Shown: positions 12,822 through 26,000 of the stretch, one piece after another
Layout of the letters: each line of letters begins with the position of its first letter
How positions within the stretch are numbered: position 1 is the stretch's first letter
Origin: Vespula vulgaris
Lineage: Eukaryota > Arthropoda > Insecta > Hymenoptera > Vespidae
NCBI RefSeq assembly: GCF_905475345.1
Contig: NC_066587.1
Coordinates: 19,111,558-19,175,557 of the forward strand
Length of the DNA stretch: 64,000 nt
Direction of reading: 5' to 3'
Translations under genes and position numbers: made by a program
The notes under the pieces: generated by a model
The model's database searches: none
Told to the model about the DNA's origin: nothing
The model's input: only the letters and a program-made list of their open reading frames with translations

Positions 12822-13842
12822 ATGGAAGACAAACCGCGATCGAATATCGTGGAACGAATGTTTTATACCGGTAAAGAAGAATATTTTGTCACGTATCTAG
12901 CTAACGTATCGTATCTTAATCGTATATTTGCAATTGTCAGTAAATGGAGGTATTCAATGGAGTACAGAGCAAATCAAATCGGCGTGTCCTTGGAGAAGAA
13001 AGAAGGAAGAAAGTCAGCTAATTATTCCCGAAGGAAAAACCGATATACGAACGGAGCCACGTACGGACGCTGATACCGAGGCTCGTACCGACGCTCGTGC
13101 CGACGCTCGTATAGACGCTCGTATAGACGCTCCTACCGACGTTCCTACCGACGCTCCTACCGACGCTCGTACCGACGCTCGTACCGACGCTCGTACCGAC
13201 GTACGTACCGACGTACGTACCGACGCACGTACCGACGCACATACGGACGCACGTACCGACGTACGTATCGACGCTCGTACCGACGCGCGTACCGACGCAC
13301 GTACCGATCCACGTACCGACGCTCCTACCGACTCACGTACCGATGCACGTGTTGACGCACGTGCCGATCCACGTACCGATGCTCGTACCGATGCTCCTAC
13401 CGACCCACGTACCGATCCTCGCACCGATCCTCGCACCGATATAGCGGAGAGAGAGAAATTTAAAGATCCAGATCGACAACCACAGGGTTACATAATACCT
13501 AGTCGAATGTGTCCGCCACAGGAACCATCTTGTTGTTTCATTAAAATGCAGGTTAATGCGCGTTAACTATTAGAAGACGATTTAGCTTCCAGCAACGTTT
13601 ATTTGTTAGACGTTTCGAAAGAAATTTTCTTGTGAATCAGTCTTATCTCACGACAGGATCCTTGTGCGCCTTGCTGTTGCGAGACGAAACCTGCTCCTTG
13701 TCCACCTTATCACGAAGAGCCTCGAGAACCCATTTGCGGCTGTGATCTGTGTAAAAAGGGATATCCTAATGATAAGTGCTGCGATCATAGAGAAGAATTT
13801 CGGAGGGCAACCTTTTCACCGAGACATTTCGAAAAGGCTTGA
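12822..13842 (+). CDS. Unrecognised protein with TDAR tetrapeptide repeats and a cysteine-rich tail
   Basis: CDS join(12822..12870,12941..13551,13657..13842), 281 residues. Three exons with GT-AG introns of 70 and 105 bp and matching phases. Residues 1-49 are a short basic N-terminus. Residues 50-185 are about 34 tandem tetrapeptides of form T-D-A-R (variants TDVR, TDPR, IDAR, TDAP), encoded by a 12-bp repeat. The last 96 residues contain 13 cysteines in clusters (SCC, PCAPCCC, CGCDLC, KCC) and end after an unusual short HFEKA. There is no signal peptide or membrane segment. I do not recognise the family. Basic low-complexity repeats next to Cys/Pro clusters recall sperm or structural proteins, but that is only a guess. 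The spliced cysteine-rich tail argues that this is a real gene and not only a minisatellite. A possible ATTAAA lies at 14022-14027. Confidence 0.6.
13039..13446 (+). repeat. 12-bp coding minisatellite (about 34 units)
   Basis: Unit close to accgacgctcgt, in frame within the preceding gene. Units differ mostly at third positions and at the fourth codon (CGT, CCT, CAT). The unit length is a multiple of three, so copy changes keep the frame. Other frames are also open as a side effect. Confidence 0.95.
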
Positions 13843-16800
13843 CAAGAGGATAGGACAGCATATATGTATGCATCCTCGCGCATTAGTCATATTTAAAAGT
13901 AAAATTTACAACTATTTGTACTTATTAGATGTACTCTTTTCGTAGGAATCAAAGGATAGGAGGAGAACACGCGTAGACGGTATCGTTGCTTATCTATTTC
14001 ATGGAATGTATCTTATCATTCATTAAAAATCGTATTAATCTTTTAGTGGTCACCGAATAACGACGATAATTAACGATAATAATGAAACATTTTTTCTGAC
14101 ATAATATCTATTTGGATCGAATCTTTATACAAGATAAAGTCTAATTGTGAGTAAGAACTGCCAACATATTTTTTTTAACCCAATTACTCTTACTCGAACT
14201 CTACGTTTATACGTTAGAATGGTAAGAGACTACCGGAAATGTTATTCGTCGTCGAACAACCGTTGAAAAATCGCGGAAGGTTAAATTTAGGTATTTATTT
14301 CCATTGGCTTGAAATACCTTCCAAAGCAAGTAATCTTATCGAAGAGCATGCGTCGATGATACGAATTTGTTGGATTTTCCAGTCAGTTTCGTGCGCGATA
14401 TATAATCGTTTAATACGCCTCTTTAACTCGAACGGTAATTCTTCTTTTTGGTGAGTTATTTAATACGCGGCCATTGAAATAATTATCGAAAAATCAATCG
14501 TATCGAAATCTTTATATTGCGTTTAATAAAATGACGCAATTCGAACGATTTATATTGTATCACGTCGATGTGCGCAATCTTAAAATCAAGACGAACCAAG
14601 TGAAAATCACTAAAAACACTCGATACCCATTTTTTTTTTTTATCGAGATTTAGATCCGCGGATATGGATGTGGTAATATCCGAGAAAAATCTCAATTTTT
14701 AACGTAGAACGTACAGGAAACCTATAATCTTTTCTTATCGCTACGAAATATAATCGTTACGGCGAACTCTTGGATTTATTTTTAAAAGAGTCGACGAAAT
14801 ATCTTTTCTTTTTTATAAGTTCAAATATAAAATCGAATGTAATTAACAACGACATAAACTATTATCGTGTCTCGCTTTCGAGCTAATCAAATTCTTTTCT
14901 TCTGACGATAAATCGTCGGATAACGCGTGTTTACGTAATACTTAGAAACAACGTCGAATCTCAAACTCGACGTCGATCGTCGCTAACATTTTAACCATAT
15001 CCCATCGATATTTTTAATTTCGCGCTTTTCGAATGTTAATCCAATTTCGAGGGACGATTCTAGCGACGTCCTCGACGTATCGATGCGTCGCTTTAACCAA
15101 CGTCTGAGATTCTGTCGCCTTTTACCACTGGTATATAGAGTGACTCATGAGCATTGTTGGCTTATACGGATATGGCAGAAAAAAATATTATTTTCTCGTT
15201 AGTGTGTGCCTTCCACAATTATACTTATATTTAAGAAGAAATTTCAAGTGCTCGTCTGGGTAAATATTCTTCTATTATACCTTACTTTCGAATACAAATA
15301 AATAAGCAAATAAAGCATTATCGTTGAGGCAAGATCTCGTAACGATTCATGGGTGACACATGGGCGCATGCGTTGCTTCGAAAGCATGGTATGGGCGTTG
15401 TCGGTTCCTCGTTAAATGGTGTATGATTCTTCTTAAGAGAGAACGAGAATAGCAATGGTAATAAGATATGGCAACGGGTGGGGGACAATCTCGAGGTCAT
15501 TGATGAATTCTCGCTATTCTTTTTCATGGGACAACACGCATGCCCGTATTTCTTGCTAGAATTCCTACCGGCATTGGCGTTCGTGCATGTTTGTACGCGC
15601 GTTCATGCGTCTTATTTAAACGATTATCTTGTTCCGTATCGCAACCGTGTACCTGCCAGCTCTATACCACATCGCGTATTCACTTATCTACCATCGCTAC
15701 GATCACACTTTTTCGTCGTGTTTTATCCAAAATTTTTTCCAACGCTCTTCTTTTTTCTTATTCTCAATATCTATTATCGTCCGACACGTCTTTTAACAAA
15801 AGCAAAATGATATTGTTTCGAACGTTCTATTAAATGTATATTTTTTGTAGATGAGATCGTTTGAGATAGTCAGATGTCGAATCGATCGAGTGAAATTTCT
15901 TAAAACGAACAAATTGTCGTTTCTCTCTCTCCCTCCCCTCACCCCGCCCTCCTCTCTCTCTCCTCTTCCTCCTCAATCTGGATAATTCTGTACGGATAAG
16001 TATGCGATCGATTAAAAGACAAGAATCAATTTCATCGACCACTCAATTTTATCTCACTTCAAATTCTATATCGATCGTATATCTTATTCTTTTAACTTTA
16101 CAAAGATATAATCGTACGCATCGATGATTTGCAATTTTTCCACATAAGCCTAAACTTGTTGACAAAACTCGCAACAGCAAACTCCGATAAAAAGATTTCG
16201 ATCAAAAGGTAGTCAATTTGACAAAAAAAAAAAAAGAAAGTGAAACGTATTGCGTCTTAAATATTATATCTCCTGCGTCAATCTTCGCGTTATTAAATAA
16301 CAACATAGAAAATATAGTAAAAAAATATTAAAATAGATACCATTTTTCCATTTAAAATCTTTAAATACGAACTTGAAATTCTTTCGACGCGATAAATAAG
16401 AGAAAAAAAAAGAAAATTTCTTGAAAAAGAGAGGTAATCTGTTGGCGTCATATCGTCATTATGATATTATTGATATCGTAACTTCCACGGATAATCTACC
16501 TCCTTTTTTTACAATTTTTAAACTATGATAATTAATGATCTCGGATAATGAGAAATATAAACGAGTATTCTTGTAGTCGAACGGAGAATGGATCATTAGA
16601 CGAATTCGTTGAAACGATGAATGTTGTTATTTATAATGTGTGTTGTGAATCGATCGATCGAAGGGAGTCGCGAAGAAAGGAGGTAAAGATCTGTCATTGA
16701 TCTCTCATTGATCTCTCGCTGATCTTTTATCGATCTCTCATTGATCTCTCATTGATCCGATCTGATTCGATTATTACATTTGACAGCCCTGCGCGCTCGT

Positions 16801-16960
16801 CGATCGGATATAACGGAGATTCAAAACAGATTCAAACAGATAATATCTGGCGCGCTTATCTTTTCATCTTTTTGTCGTTCGAACAACGCGATTGGCTATT
16901 CGTACTCGAAATCGGTGCTTCGAGTTTGATCTTCGCGTAGCTTCTATGGCGGCGTCGATT
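13843..16960. other. Intergenic region upstream of the serpin, no gene recognised
   Basis: About 3.1 kb of AT-rich DNA. ORFs up to about 110 codons are present but show no family resemblance, splice support or balanced composition. It contains a CT-rich tract near 15921-15975 and an 11-12 bp tandem motif at 16693-16760. Confidence 0.65.
16693..16760. repeat. Short tandem repeat of attgatctctc
   Basis: Five to six imperfect copies of an 11-12 bp unit (cattgatctct, cgctgatctttt, catcgatctct). It lies about 240 bp upstream of the serpin TATA box. Function is unknown. Confidence 0.85.
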
Positions 16961-16968
16961 CCGTCATC

Positions 16969-17040
16969 GGGAGACTCTTGGCGGATCCTCGGGCAACACT
17001 CTTTTATATAACCGTACCGAGTACTCGTTTCTTAGTCAAC
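16969..17040 (+). promoter_or_regulatory. Putative serpin core promoter with TATA box and kappaB-like site
   Basis: TATATAA at 17005-17011, with a plausible start site about 25-30 bp on (ttagtcaac, 17032-17040). The first ATG of the serpin is at 17067. The decamer GGGAGACTCT at 16969-16978 fits the GGGRNNYYYY consensus of insect Rel factors. A match to such a loose consensus can occur by chance, so immune control is only a suggestion. Confidence 0.5.
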
Positions 17041-17066
17041 GTTCGGCATTCGAAACGAGACGATCG

Positions 17067-20000
17067 ATGAAACCGATCAACATGTATACACGTGAGTAGG
17101 AGTCTTGTAGACTTTTTTAAATATGAATCTTTCCTAAAATCGAATATGCCCTTCGATATACCACTTCGAACTTTGACTTTGAGCCGTGTTTCGAATTTTA
17201 AAAGAGATTTAACGTATAACTTACGAGCCGAGCTTCTCAATGTCGTGTCATTGGGCACTTCGAGGACGTTTCAATTATACGTCTTCCGATCGGAATAACA
17301 TATTATCGATAATGATTTCTAGTTAGGATCCTACGTCAACACGGATCATTAGTATTTAAGAGTGAACGTTGATTGTACCGCATCGATTTGTTATCATCCG
17401 CGATCCTCTTGATTAGCTTTCTCTATTACGCGAAATTCGATGAAGACATTTACTCTGTATATTTCATTTTACGCTTAATTATAACGATACGATTATTTAT
17501 TTATTGCTTTTATAAACACACTTCATGTAATTGAACGTGTTCGTGGGCACGATCCTTTTCATTCATGAATCGATTTGAACGAATGTAGTACGTTTTTTCT
17601 TGATACATGTTTGTACACATCGAACGAATACATAGCATTTGTTGACACTTTACTATTCTCCTCTTTGCTCTGTCATATTTTTCTTCTTTTCGAGTAAGTA
17701 AATTAAAATTCAAAATATTATACATCGAAATATAAAGAGAGCGTAAGAAATTTTGGATTTTTAGAAATCATACGCGGGAAGAGATTACGGACGATTGATT
17801 CATCGTTAAGTCGACGATCGTATGTGTGTACGTATATACGTAGACGCAAGTAATTTACTTAAATACACGTCATCATCTTGTTTCTTTAGAGTTATTAAGA
17901 CTTGTAAGAGAGAGCACGTTACGGCATTTATTATTTATTATGCTAGAATCTCTTGCCCCTCCTCGCTCCGACGCGATGGGTTTTCCCGATGAGACTCGGG
18001 AAATATTGGATAGTACTATGTACACACATTCTTATGCATATACGTATTTTGTACATTGTCCTTTTGCACATTTTATTTCGATTAGAATCGCTTTAATATT
18101 TTTTTCCTTTTCTTCGCGTATATGCGAAAAATAACATTCGTCGTACTCGATACGACGAACTTATCGTAATGTAAGATTTTTCAATCCTATCGATAACTCA
18201 TAATTGTGCATTCGCATGCGTATAAGGGATGCCGATCGTTTCGTCAATTTTTATCATCCCCGAGTTTTCTATCGACGCGATAACGTAATAAATTACAATA
18301 TCATTTCTACAATATTCTATAATTATATTTTATTTATCTTTTCATTTAACCTTCCTCGCTAACTATTTAATGTGACCTTAATCAGAAAATAGAGATAATT
18401 CCTTTCGAAGTTCGAAAATATCGTACTCGTACCGAACGATCTTGACCTTATTTTCATGTAGCACTTTATTCTCGATTACGTCTTATCTGCCGTTCTTTTT
18501 CTTTTCCTTTGGTTTTTTTTTTTCTTTTTATTTCATTCTTCCCGCGGTAAAATTTGTTCGCTGAAACATTATGCATTAAACGTTTAAGATCGAATCTGTT
18601 AACTCTACGATAAAATTATGTTAGGTCGTCCAAGAATATCTCTATGTACGTACATAAACGTCCGTAGCGTAGGTTATAGACAAATTATTATAAGTAATTG
18701 ATTAAAGTTGCGTCATCGAGGTAATCTGATTTGATCGAAAGAAAATGTAATCAAATTTGAACGAATCGTTTCCAGTACAAGGATTAGCCATTTTGGTAGT
18801 CTGCCTTGCAAGCAGCATGGCAGGGCCAACTGAAAACAGGGCTGTTCAGACTATCACCGATGGAAACAATCGATTCTCATCGTTATTTTTCCGAGTAAGA
18901 AATATAATTTTCTCTTTTTCTTGAAATAATTTATATTTTATTAATTGCACCTTCGCATACGTCTAACAAATGTCATTAGGAAGTCGGAAAGGGAAACAGT
19001 GGCAATCTGATCACGTCTCCTCTTAGCGCCTCGATTGCTCTTTCCATGGCTGCTTATGGCTCGCGCGGAGATACTGAGAAAGAATTCAAACAAGTACTTC
19101 ACCTTCCAGAGGAGTCCGTAGCCAGAAGTGGATATTCAAATCTCATCGGTACCCTTAATGTAAAATCTTTTTACCTAGTTTCTACTTTTATTAATCTTTT
19201 TTTTTTTCTATTTAAGATTATAATATTGATCTAATTTTTTATTCGAAACTACACCCGTAGAACGTCAAAGACGTAGAACTTCGTCTCGCCAACAAAATAT
19301 TCATTAACAAGCAATTCACGGTAAAACCGAGCTTCCAAGAATTGACTCAATCTGCCTTTTTATCGACATCGGAAAATTTGGACTTTTCTCAAAATCTCCA
19401 AGCTGCCGGTACCATCAATCAGTGGGTCGAGGAACAAACCAATAAACGCATCAAAGATCTTATTAAACCAGGTTAGTTTAATTGTAATCTTCCATTCTCT
19501 CCCTTCTTTATCGCACTTCTAACAGGTCTATGTTTATTTCAATTAAAGATAAAATAAATGGTGCTACCGCCATGGTGCTCGTCAATGCTGTATACTTCAA
19601 GGGCAATTGGAAAACCAAATTTGATCCCAAATTTACTAAAAACGAACCTTTCCACGTCACCAAGAACGAAGTTATAAACGTACCCACCATGTACATGTCT
19701 GGAAAGTTTAAATACGCTGAACTTACCGAATTGAACGCAAAGTTACTCGAGCTTCCATACAAAGTAATTTGGCGCGTGCACGTTGATGTCAAATTTTACG
19801 ATTAATTGACAAAATAATTTCTTAAATCAATTCTTATTTCTTCAGGGCGAAGAATTCAGCATGGTCATCATCATGCCAAACGATATCGACGGATTGCCTC
19901 AACTCGAAGAGAAATTGCCCCAACATGATATCGGCGAACTTCTCAAGAAGGCATATAAAACCGAGGTTATGCTGCATCTGCCTAAATTCAAGATCGAAAG

Positions 20001-23000
20001 CACTCTCAATCTCAATGGACACCTTCAAAACGTGCGTATTAGACGTTGCGTAGAAAAGGTGACGTACATATAACATCAAAACATTATAATCTTTTTGTTT
20101 AGTTGGGAATAAAGGAGGCCTTTAGCCAAAGTGCTAACTTCAAAGGTATTTCTGACGTTGAGCTCAAAATCTCCGACGTCGTACAAAAGGCTTTTATCGA
20201 AGTTAACGAGGAAGGTAGCGAAGCTGCGGGAGCAAGTGGTAAGTACTTACAAGCAAGTATGTAAGCAAGTATTTACGTGCTGTTTGCTGTTTATATTGTA
20301 TTTTAACGAAATGGAAGTGGACAAAGTCTATCGAGATGAATCGTCAACGATGACTTTGTCTCTTCTCTTATTTATTTTTTTTTCTTTCGCTTTCACAAAG
20401 TTCTGAGAAACGATCTGTCGAAATTCACATTTGTCATTATTTAACGATTCATCGTCGCTGAAAGAAACGAACGAACGAACAATCGATTCTATATCCTTTT
20501 CTTTTTGCTTATCGCATTCACTTTCTCAGAATTTCCTCGGTACCTATTAGGTATGGCGCGTATAACGTATGTATATGTGCTTCTGCGTGTGAGAGCTCTG
20601 CGATTCTAAATGTTTTTAAATGTTAATGCATCCTGCAATCGTATTTGCAATATTTCATGTTTTCTTTTTTCTATCAAAGTGTGAGGTTTATCCTTCGAGC
20701 GTGTTTCTTGTACCGAACCGCGTCTTTTCCTTTCCTTCTGCTTTCTCTTTAAGAACTTTATCCGATCACTATCGCTCTCTTAAAATCGTATGTGTATTTC
20801 TTGATTCGTCAAACAACAGACAACGTTATATCTCGTCTCATTGTCGGATCGTATCTTGACGCGATAACGGTGAAGACCTTATTTTATCTTTATATTTTCC
20901 CGATCGAAGGAAAGTATCGTTCTCTCGACGTTTTATCGAGGAGAATCCCTGATAAATTCATGAGTAACTCTTTACTCTAACTCGCGACTCGATCCCATCG
21001 AAATGAAAAGTCGAGTAAAGCAAAAGAGTTATAAAACGTCGTAGAAAGATTCGTCGTATCGATATTCATCAACGCGGATGCAAACTCTCGCAGGGCCTTT
21101 CCATATCGTCTATATGTAAATAATATATTTCGTTTCGATATTCTTTCACCCACATTATTTTTCTTCCATCCCATTTATTATTTACTTGAATCGGTCGAGT
21201 CTATAATACTCTGTTTCATTGATTCTTCTAACAGGTATCAGTATCAGGCCTCTTTCGAGCTCCTGGTCTCCACCGCAGCCGGTTCAATTCAATGTCGATC
21301 GACCGTTTCTGGCGATCATTAAATACGGAGATCTCGTCCTGTTCCAGGCGAAAATCAACTCGTAATCGTGACCTCCGTTTTGACGCAACAAATTTAGCAC
21401 GCGGCTTTCTCCGTTTTTCTTTTTTTTCTCCCCGTTTTTAGATAACATCTACCGGACATGTGATACACGCATTTGTATGTATTTAGTGCCATGCATTTTC
21501 TAACATGCTTTTCAATGCTTTTTATTTTGTTTTTTTTTTTTTAATTTTTTAATTTTTGTTCTGTTTTATTTTTGTTTTGTTTTTATATAAGTCATTTGTT
21601 TACACACACACAAGTACATGCACGCGTATATACACATAGTTCTAAAGATAAGATGTCATTCTTTTTTTTCAAGCTTATCGGTCAATCGATAAGCGTCACA
21701 TGTCGCGTAAGAATCTCACAAACATTTCTCGTTTCCCATTTCAACAAGAGTACGTTTATGTCGGAGCTACTGTAGAACCTTTAAGAGCGACGATATAAGC
21801 TGCTCACTGGTCGATTATTTAATAGTCGTAGTTCTTTGCTCGTTAATTTCGCTCTTATCGCCGTTTTAATAATTTGTCGTAGATTTAATATAAACTTTAA
21901 TTAATTGATCCAACGGGAGCGTATTCCTCGCGAAGCTGGCTCGATATGAGTCATCGTTCATATATGTAGATAGACGCAAACCATCCAACTCTCGCAGTTC
22001 CCGCAGATCGCGTTTCGCTCTCTAACATTTTTTAATTTTATCGATATAAAAATTGTTCCTTCTTTCTTTTTTTCTAAGACAAAACTTTTTTTAGACGTCT
22101 ATATATTTTAAAAATCTTTTTAGTATATCGTGTAATTTATTGGCATAGATTCGTATGACACGTTGGAACGTACATTTATTTATACACACGCATAAACGAA
22201 TAGTTTCAATAAAAAATACATTGTACAGCAAAATAATATCTTCTTTTGGGAGAGCGATCATTCCTAAATTAAATTTATCAACCAAGTAAAGTATATATAG
22301 AGAGTATCATTGAAATGAGGTAGATGCTGCTTCGAAGACATCGAGAGGTACGTATGTATGCATAAAATGCTATAGAAAATGTCGGAGTATTCGTTAAAAT
22401 TGTTGTCCGTTACATTCTTATCTGGTGATCAGCTTGACGTGACGTAACGCATTCCTTTTTTGTGGTGTTGCTATCGGAAAAAAAAAAGCAAATTAATTTC
22501 GACGAATTCGCTGGAAGTGTCATCGTTCATGCTTTGTCGAAATGAATGATTTCGTTTTATCCAGGATAGTGTCGTCTCGATCAGTTTCTTTTATTTATGG
22601 ATGGTGATGGATCGCGTTAACTCAACTCGCTTCGTCCTTGTAGTTCCGTTAAGGAACGCGTTAGAGCAAAATTTCATGTCTTTTCAGATGTTAATATCGG
22701 CATTAAATCAGGACGTCCTAGACCTAAACCATTGATGAAAGCTGACAGACCATTCTTAGCTACGATAACGTACAAAGGCATACAACTGTTCGCTGCTCAC
22801 ATTACGGATCCGAGTGTTCATTAAAAATAACTAGAATAAATGATAGAGCTATTCTCGACGTATAACCGATAATAAATAAATCATTTAATATTCGAACTCG
22901 ATCAAAAATTTTAATACACACGTACATATGCGTATGCGACCAAAGTGTCATCCTCCGTGGAACGTTTTAAAATCTTGGCGATAGTTACACTTACGTCAGT

Positions 23001-26000
23001 AGTTGAATGTCACTACTGTTACACGATGTCGCTATTGACGATCGTTCGGCAGTCATCGCTTTCTTCTCGATTTATTATGCTAGCTTGACAAAGTACTTAC
23101 AATTAGTTGGTGTTTGATGGGTTATGTTTAATGGTTATTTATACGAATGTATATACAATAGTTAAGGACAATGCACTTTGAATTCTTCTTCGATGGTGAC
23201 GGCTGGATTAACGAAGATTTTTTTCTTCCCTTGGTTCTTTAGTTATTAGGAAAACTGCAATACTGTTTCAGGTGTTCACATTCAAGAGAGACTAGGAACA
23301 TCTACGGTCGATCCAGTCTACATTGACAGGCCGTTCTTAGTTATGATACAGAGAGACAATGTTTCTTTGTTTATTGCTAAAGTTCAAAAGCCATGATACG
23401 AATGAATGCGCGTTGAACGATAATAAATACGAGTATATCGATAATACGAGCTAACGATCCTTTTAGAAGGAATCATCGAAAGATTCGTTGAATCGTTTTT
23501 TTTTCATTATTTATTCATTCATTTCTTTTTACTATTATACACGTTTCTATGCGCTATGTTTAATTAACATTCCTCGTATTCTATTCACATCTCGTAGAAC
23601 ATTCTGTCACAGTCGAACTCATCTTTCGTTTCATTCTTTAAAATCCATAATTAAGATTTCGATGACTGTGTCGCTTTTTTGTTTCAACGTTGTCTCTCGG
23701 CTATGAAAATCGATAACTTATTTTTGCTTTCGAATATCCAAACATATTTCTCCGTATCCATTAATTTTAAAATATCCACTATGCTTGAAAACTCGTTCGC
23801 TTCAATTCTTTCTTACAAAGGTGCAATGTCATAATAAATAATTAATTTTACCCGTGATTGTTATAGATATAAAAATAGTAGGAGCATCTCACCCACTGTA
23901 CAGGAAAACATTTAACGCGAATAGGTCTTTCCACTTTGAGATAAGGCGCAATGACATTGTCTTATTCGCTGGAAACGTAGGTGGGAGAAGTGCCGGTCTC
24001 GGTGCCAAGTAGACAGAGATGACAAAGATTATCTCACCCCCCGCTCTTTTCAAGATAATTCTCTTTCTTCCTCTTTCTCTCGCGCACGCGCGAATCGTGT
24101 CGCAATAAGCACGGAAAGAGAAGTGCTCTGGTATTGTATCGAGATTACGTAAAAATAAAAGATGCTTGCAAAAGTGTTTGTTTACTATCAGAGATCAAAT
24201 CGAGCAAAAGTTGCAAAACTAGGTATACCAATTCTATGAGAGAATTAGACATTTTATCGCAACGACTTGTTTAAAAAGAGAAAAAAAAACGGAATATAAA
24301 TCACTTACTCCATTAATAATTACTAACCACATTTATCGCATATCTATTAATTCAATAAGTCAAAAAATCCATGATCGCGACGTTGCTCTTTCGGAGCGTA
24401 AAATTGAAGAAAAATTGAAAGATCATATCGAAATTCATTTGATAGGTTTCTATTTCTATCAAACAGCGATTTGTTGGAGACTATCTTTCGTTCCATCGTC
24501 GAAAAATTTCCTGATGTTCTATCGCCCTTCGCCAAGCAAATTGTTAAGACACGGTTTTACGGTAACGCAAAAAAAGGGACGTCGCGTCTTATCTTTACTA
24601 TTGGACCGCATTCCCTAGCTACGTAGAAAAAGAAGTAATTTCCTTCGACGTCCTTTGCATTTATACATATGTTCGATGCTTAAAGACCATTCATCTCGTT
24701 CCCTTTTGTCATCGATAGGTGCGTCTGGGATGCGACGTTTAATTCCAAGTGTGCGAAGCATTTGAAAACTTTTTCAACTACGTTTTATATGACTAACAAT
24801 GGCTATTTTAGGTGGTATAGTGAGACCAGTGAGACCCGGTCTTCCAGTCAGGAGGGCTATATTCAAGGTGGACAGGCCTTTCCACTTTGTGATAAGATCC
24901 ACTTACAACAATTTGTTGCTTTTCATTGGTACCGCGAGCGAACTTAAACCAGGAAAGAAATAGACATATTGTTCCATTCGAAAATTAATTGAAACATTCA
25001 TCGAGTCTCTTTTTATGCTATCGAAGAGAATAAAAGAAAGGGAAATGAAATAAGCTGGCAATGGGTTTATAAATAAAGACAAAGAAAAAAAAAAGAGAGA
25101 GAGAGAAAAAAGAAAATACCATCCAGATTTTTCGATTCCCAATTACGATAATTTTAATTAATCATTCCTTTTTCTGTAAAATCGTTACGTTCGCATTACT
25201 AACTTATAGCATAATGGCTAAACTAATTGTTACTAAGTGCTTACTTTCACGAAATACCTCACGTATACACTAACTTATGTGAACGCTTATCGTGCTGATT
25301 TTCACGAAATACCTCACCTAGACACTAACTTATGCGAATAAACTTTTAATAAGATGAAACGTTGAAATCATCAATGTATCCAACGCAATAGCCTAAGGGA
25401 TCTACAATCGAAATCTATTAGTTAGAACGCGATCAAGCGCCTCTGTAAGTACACTGCCGCATGGAGTACAACAAGAGTTGATACAAGAAACGAAAGAAAT
25501 CGAGTCGAGTTTATCTATGAAGCGTTATGAGATATAGGTATACAGGTAAATTAATAACTAAATGTCGGCAGATGAAACGTTCGGGTATTACAAATGGCGA
25601 CAGAGTTATCATGTCGATCATCCCTTTCATTTGAGTATCGTTAAAACCGCGGATTCTCGAATAAAAAAATTATGAACTTTCACCGCACACGTGATCGATC
25701 CGTCAAATCAACTCTAAAACCAACTCCTCTGATAATGCCTTACCGAATAGAACATATATCCAATAGAGTATTAAATCGTACATTGCGTCATGTTTAAAAT
25801 TCTTGTTATAAATGTCAACTTGAGGATAATAACTCGTATATTCTATTCTGCTGTAAAAGAGATCAAATCCTTCCGAAAACATTGAATCGAATAAATATTA
25901 TAAGTGGCAAATTACTGAAAATAAATCTTCGCAAGAAGAATCTATGTTTGTGATCGTCCTTTCGATTTGATCATCCAATAGATCCGAAAATCCTTTAGTA

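Noticed and set aside
13014..13436. Minus-strand ORF of ASVR repeats
   Set aside because: Shadow of the 12-bp minisatellite; the plus-strand frame alone joins to a cysteine-rich spliced tail.
20792..20980. Possible extra serpin loop exon before cassette A
   Set aside because: It has an acceptor-like site and the right phase, but the ORF lacks any V-D-R-P-F segment or serpin C-terminal strand.
24718..24765. Acceptor-like site giving a short serpin end (GASGMRRLIPSVRSI)
   Set aside because: It would truncate the protein before s1C; no homology to the other cassettes. Probably chance.
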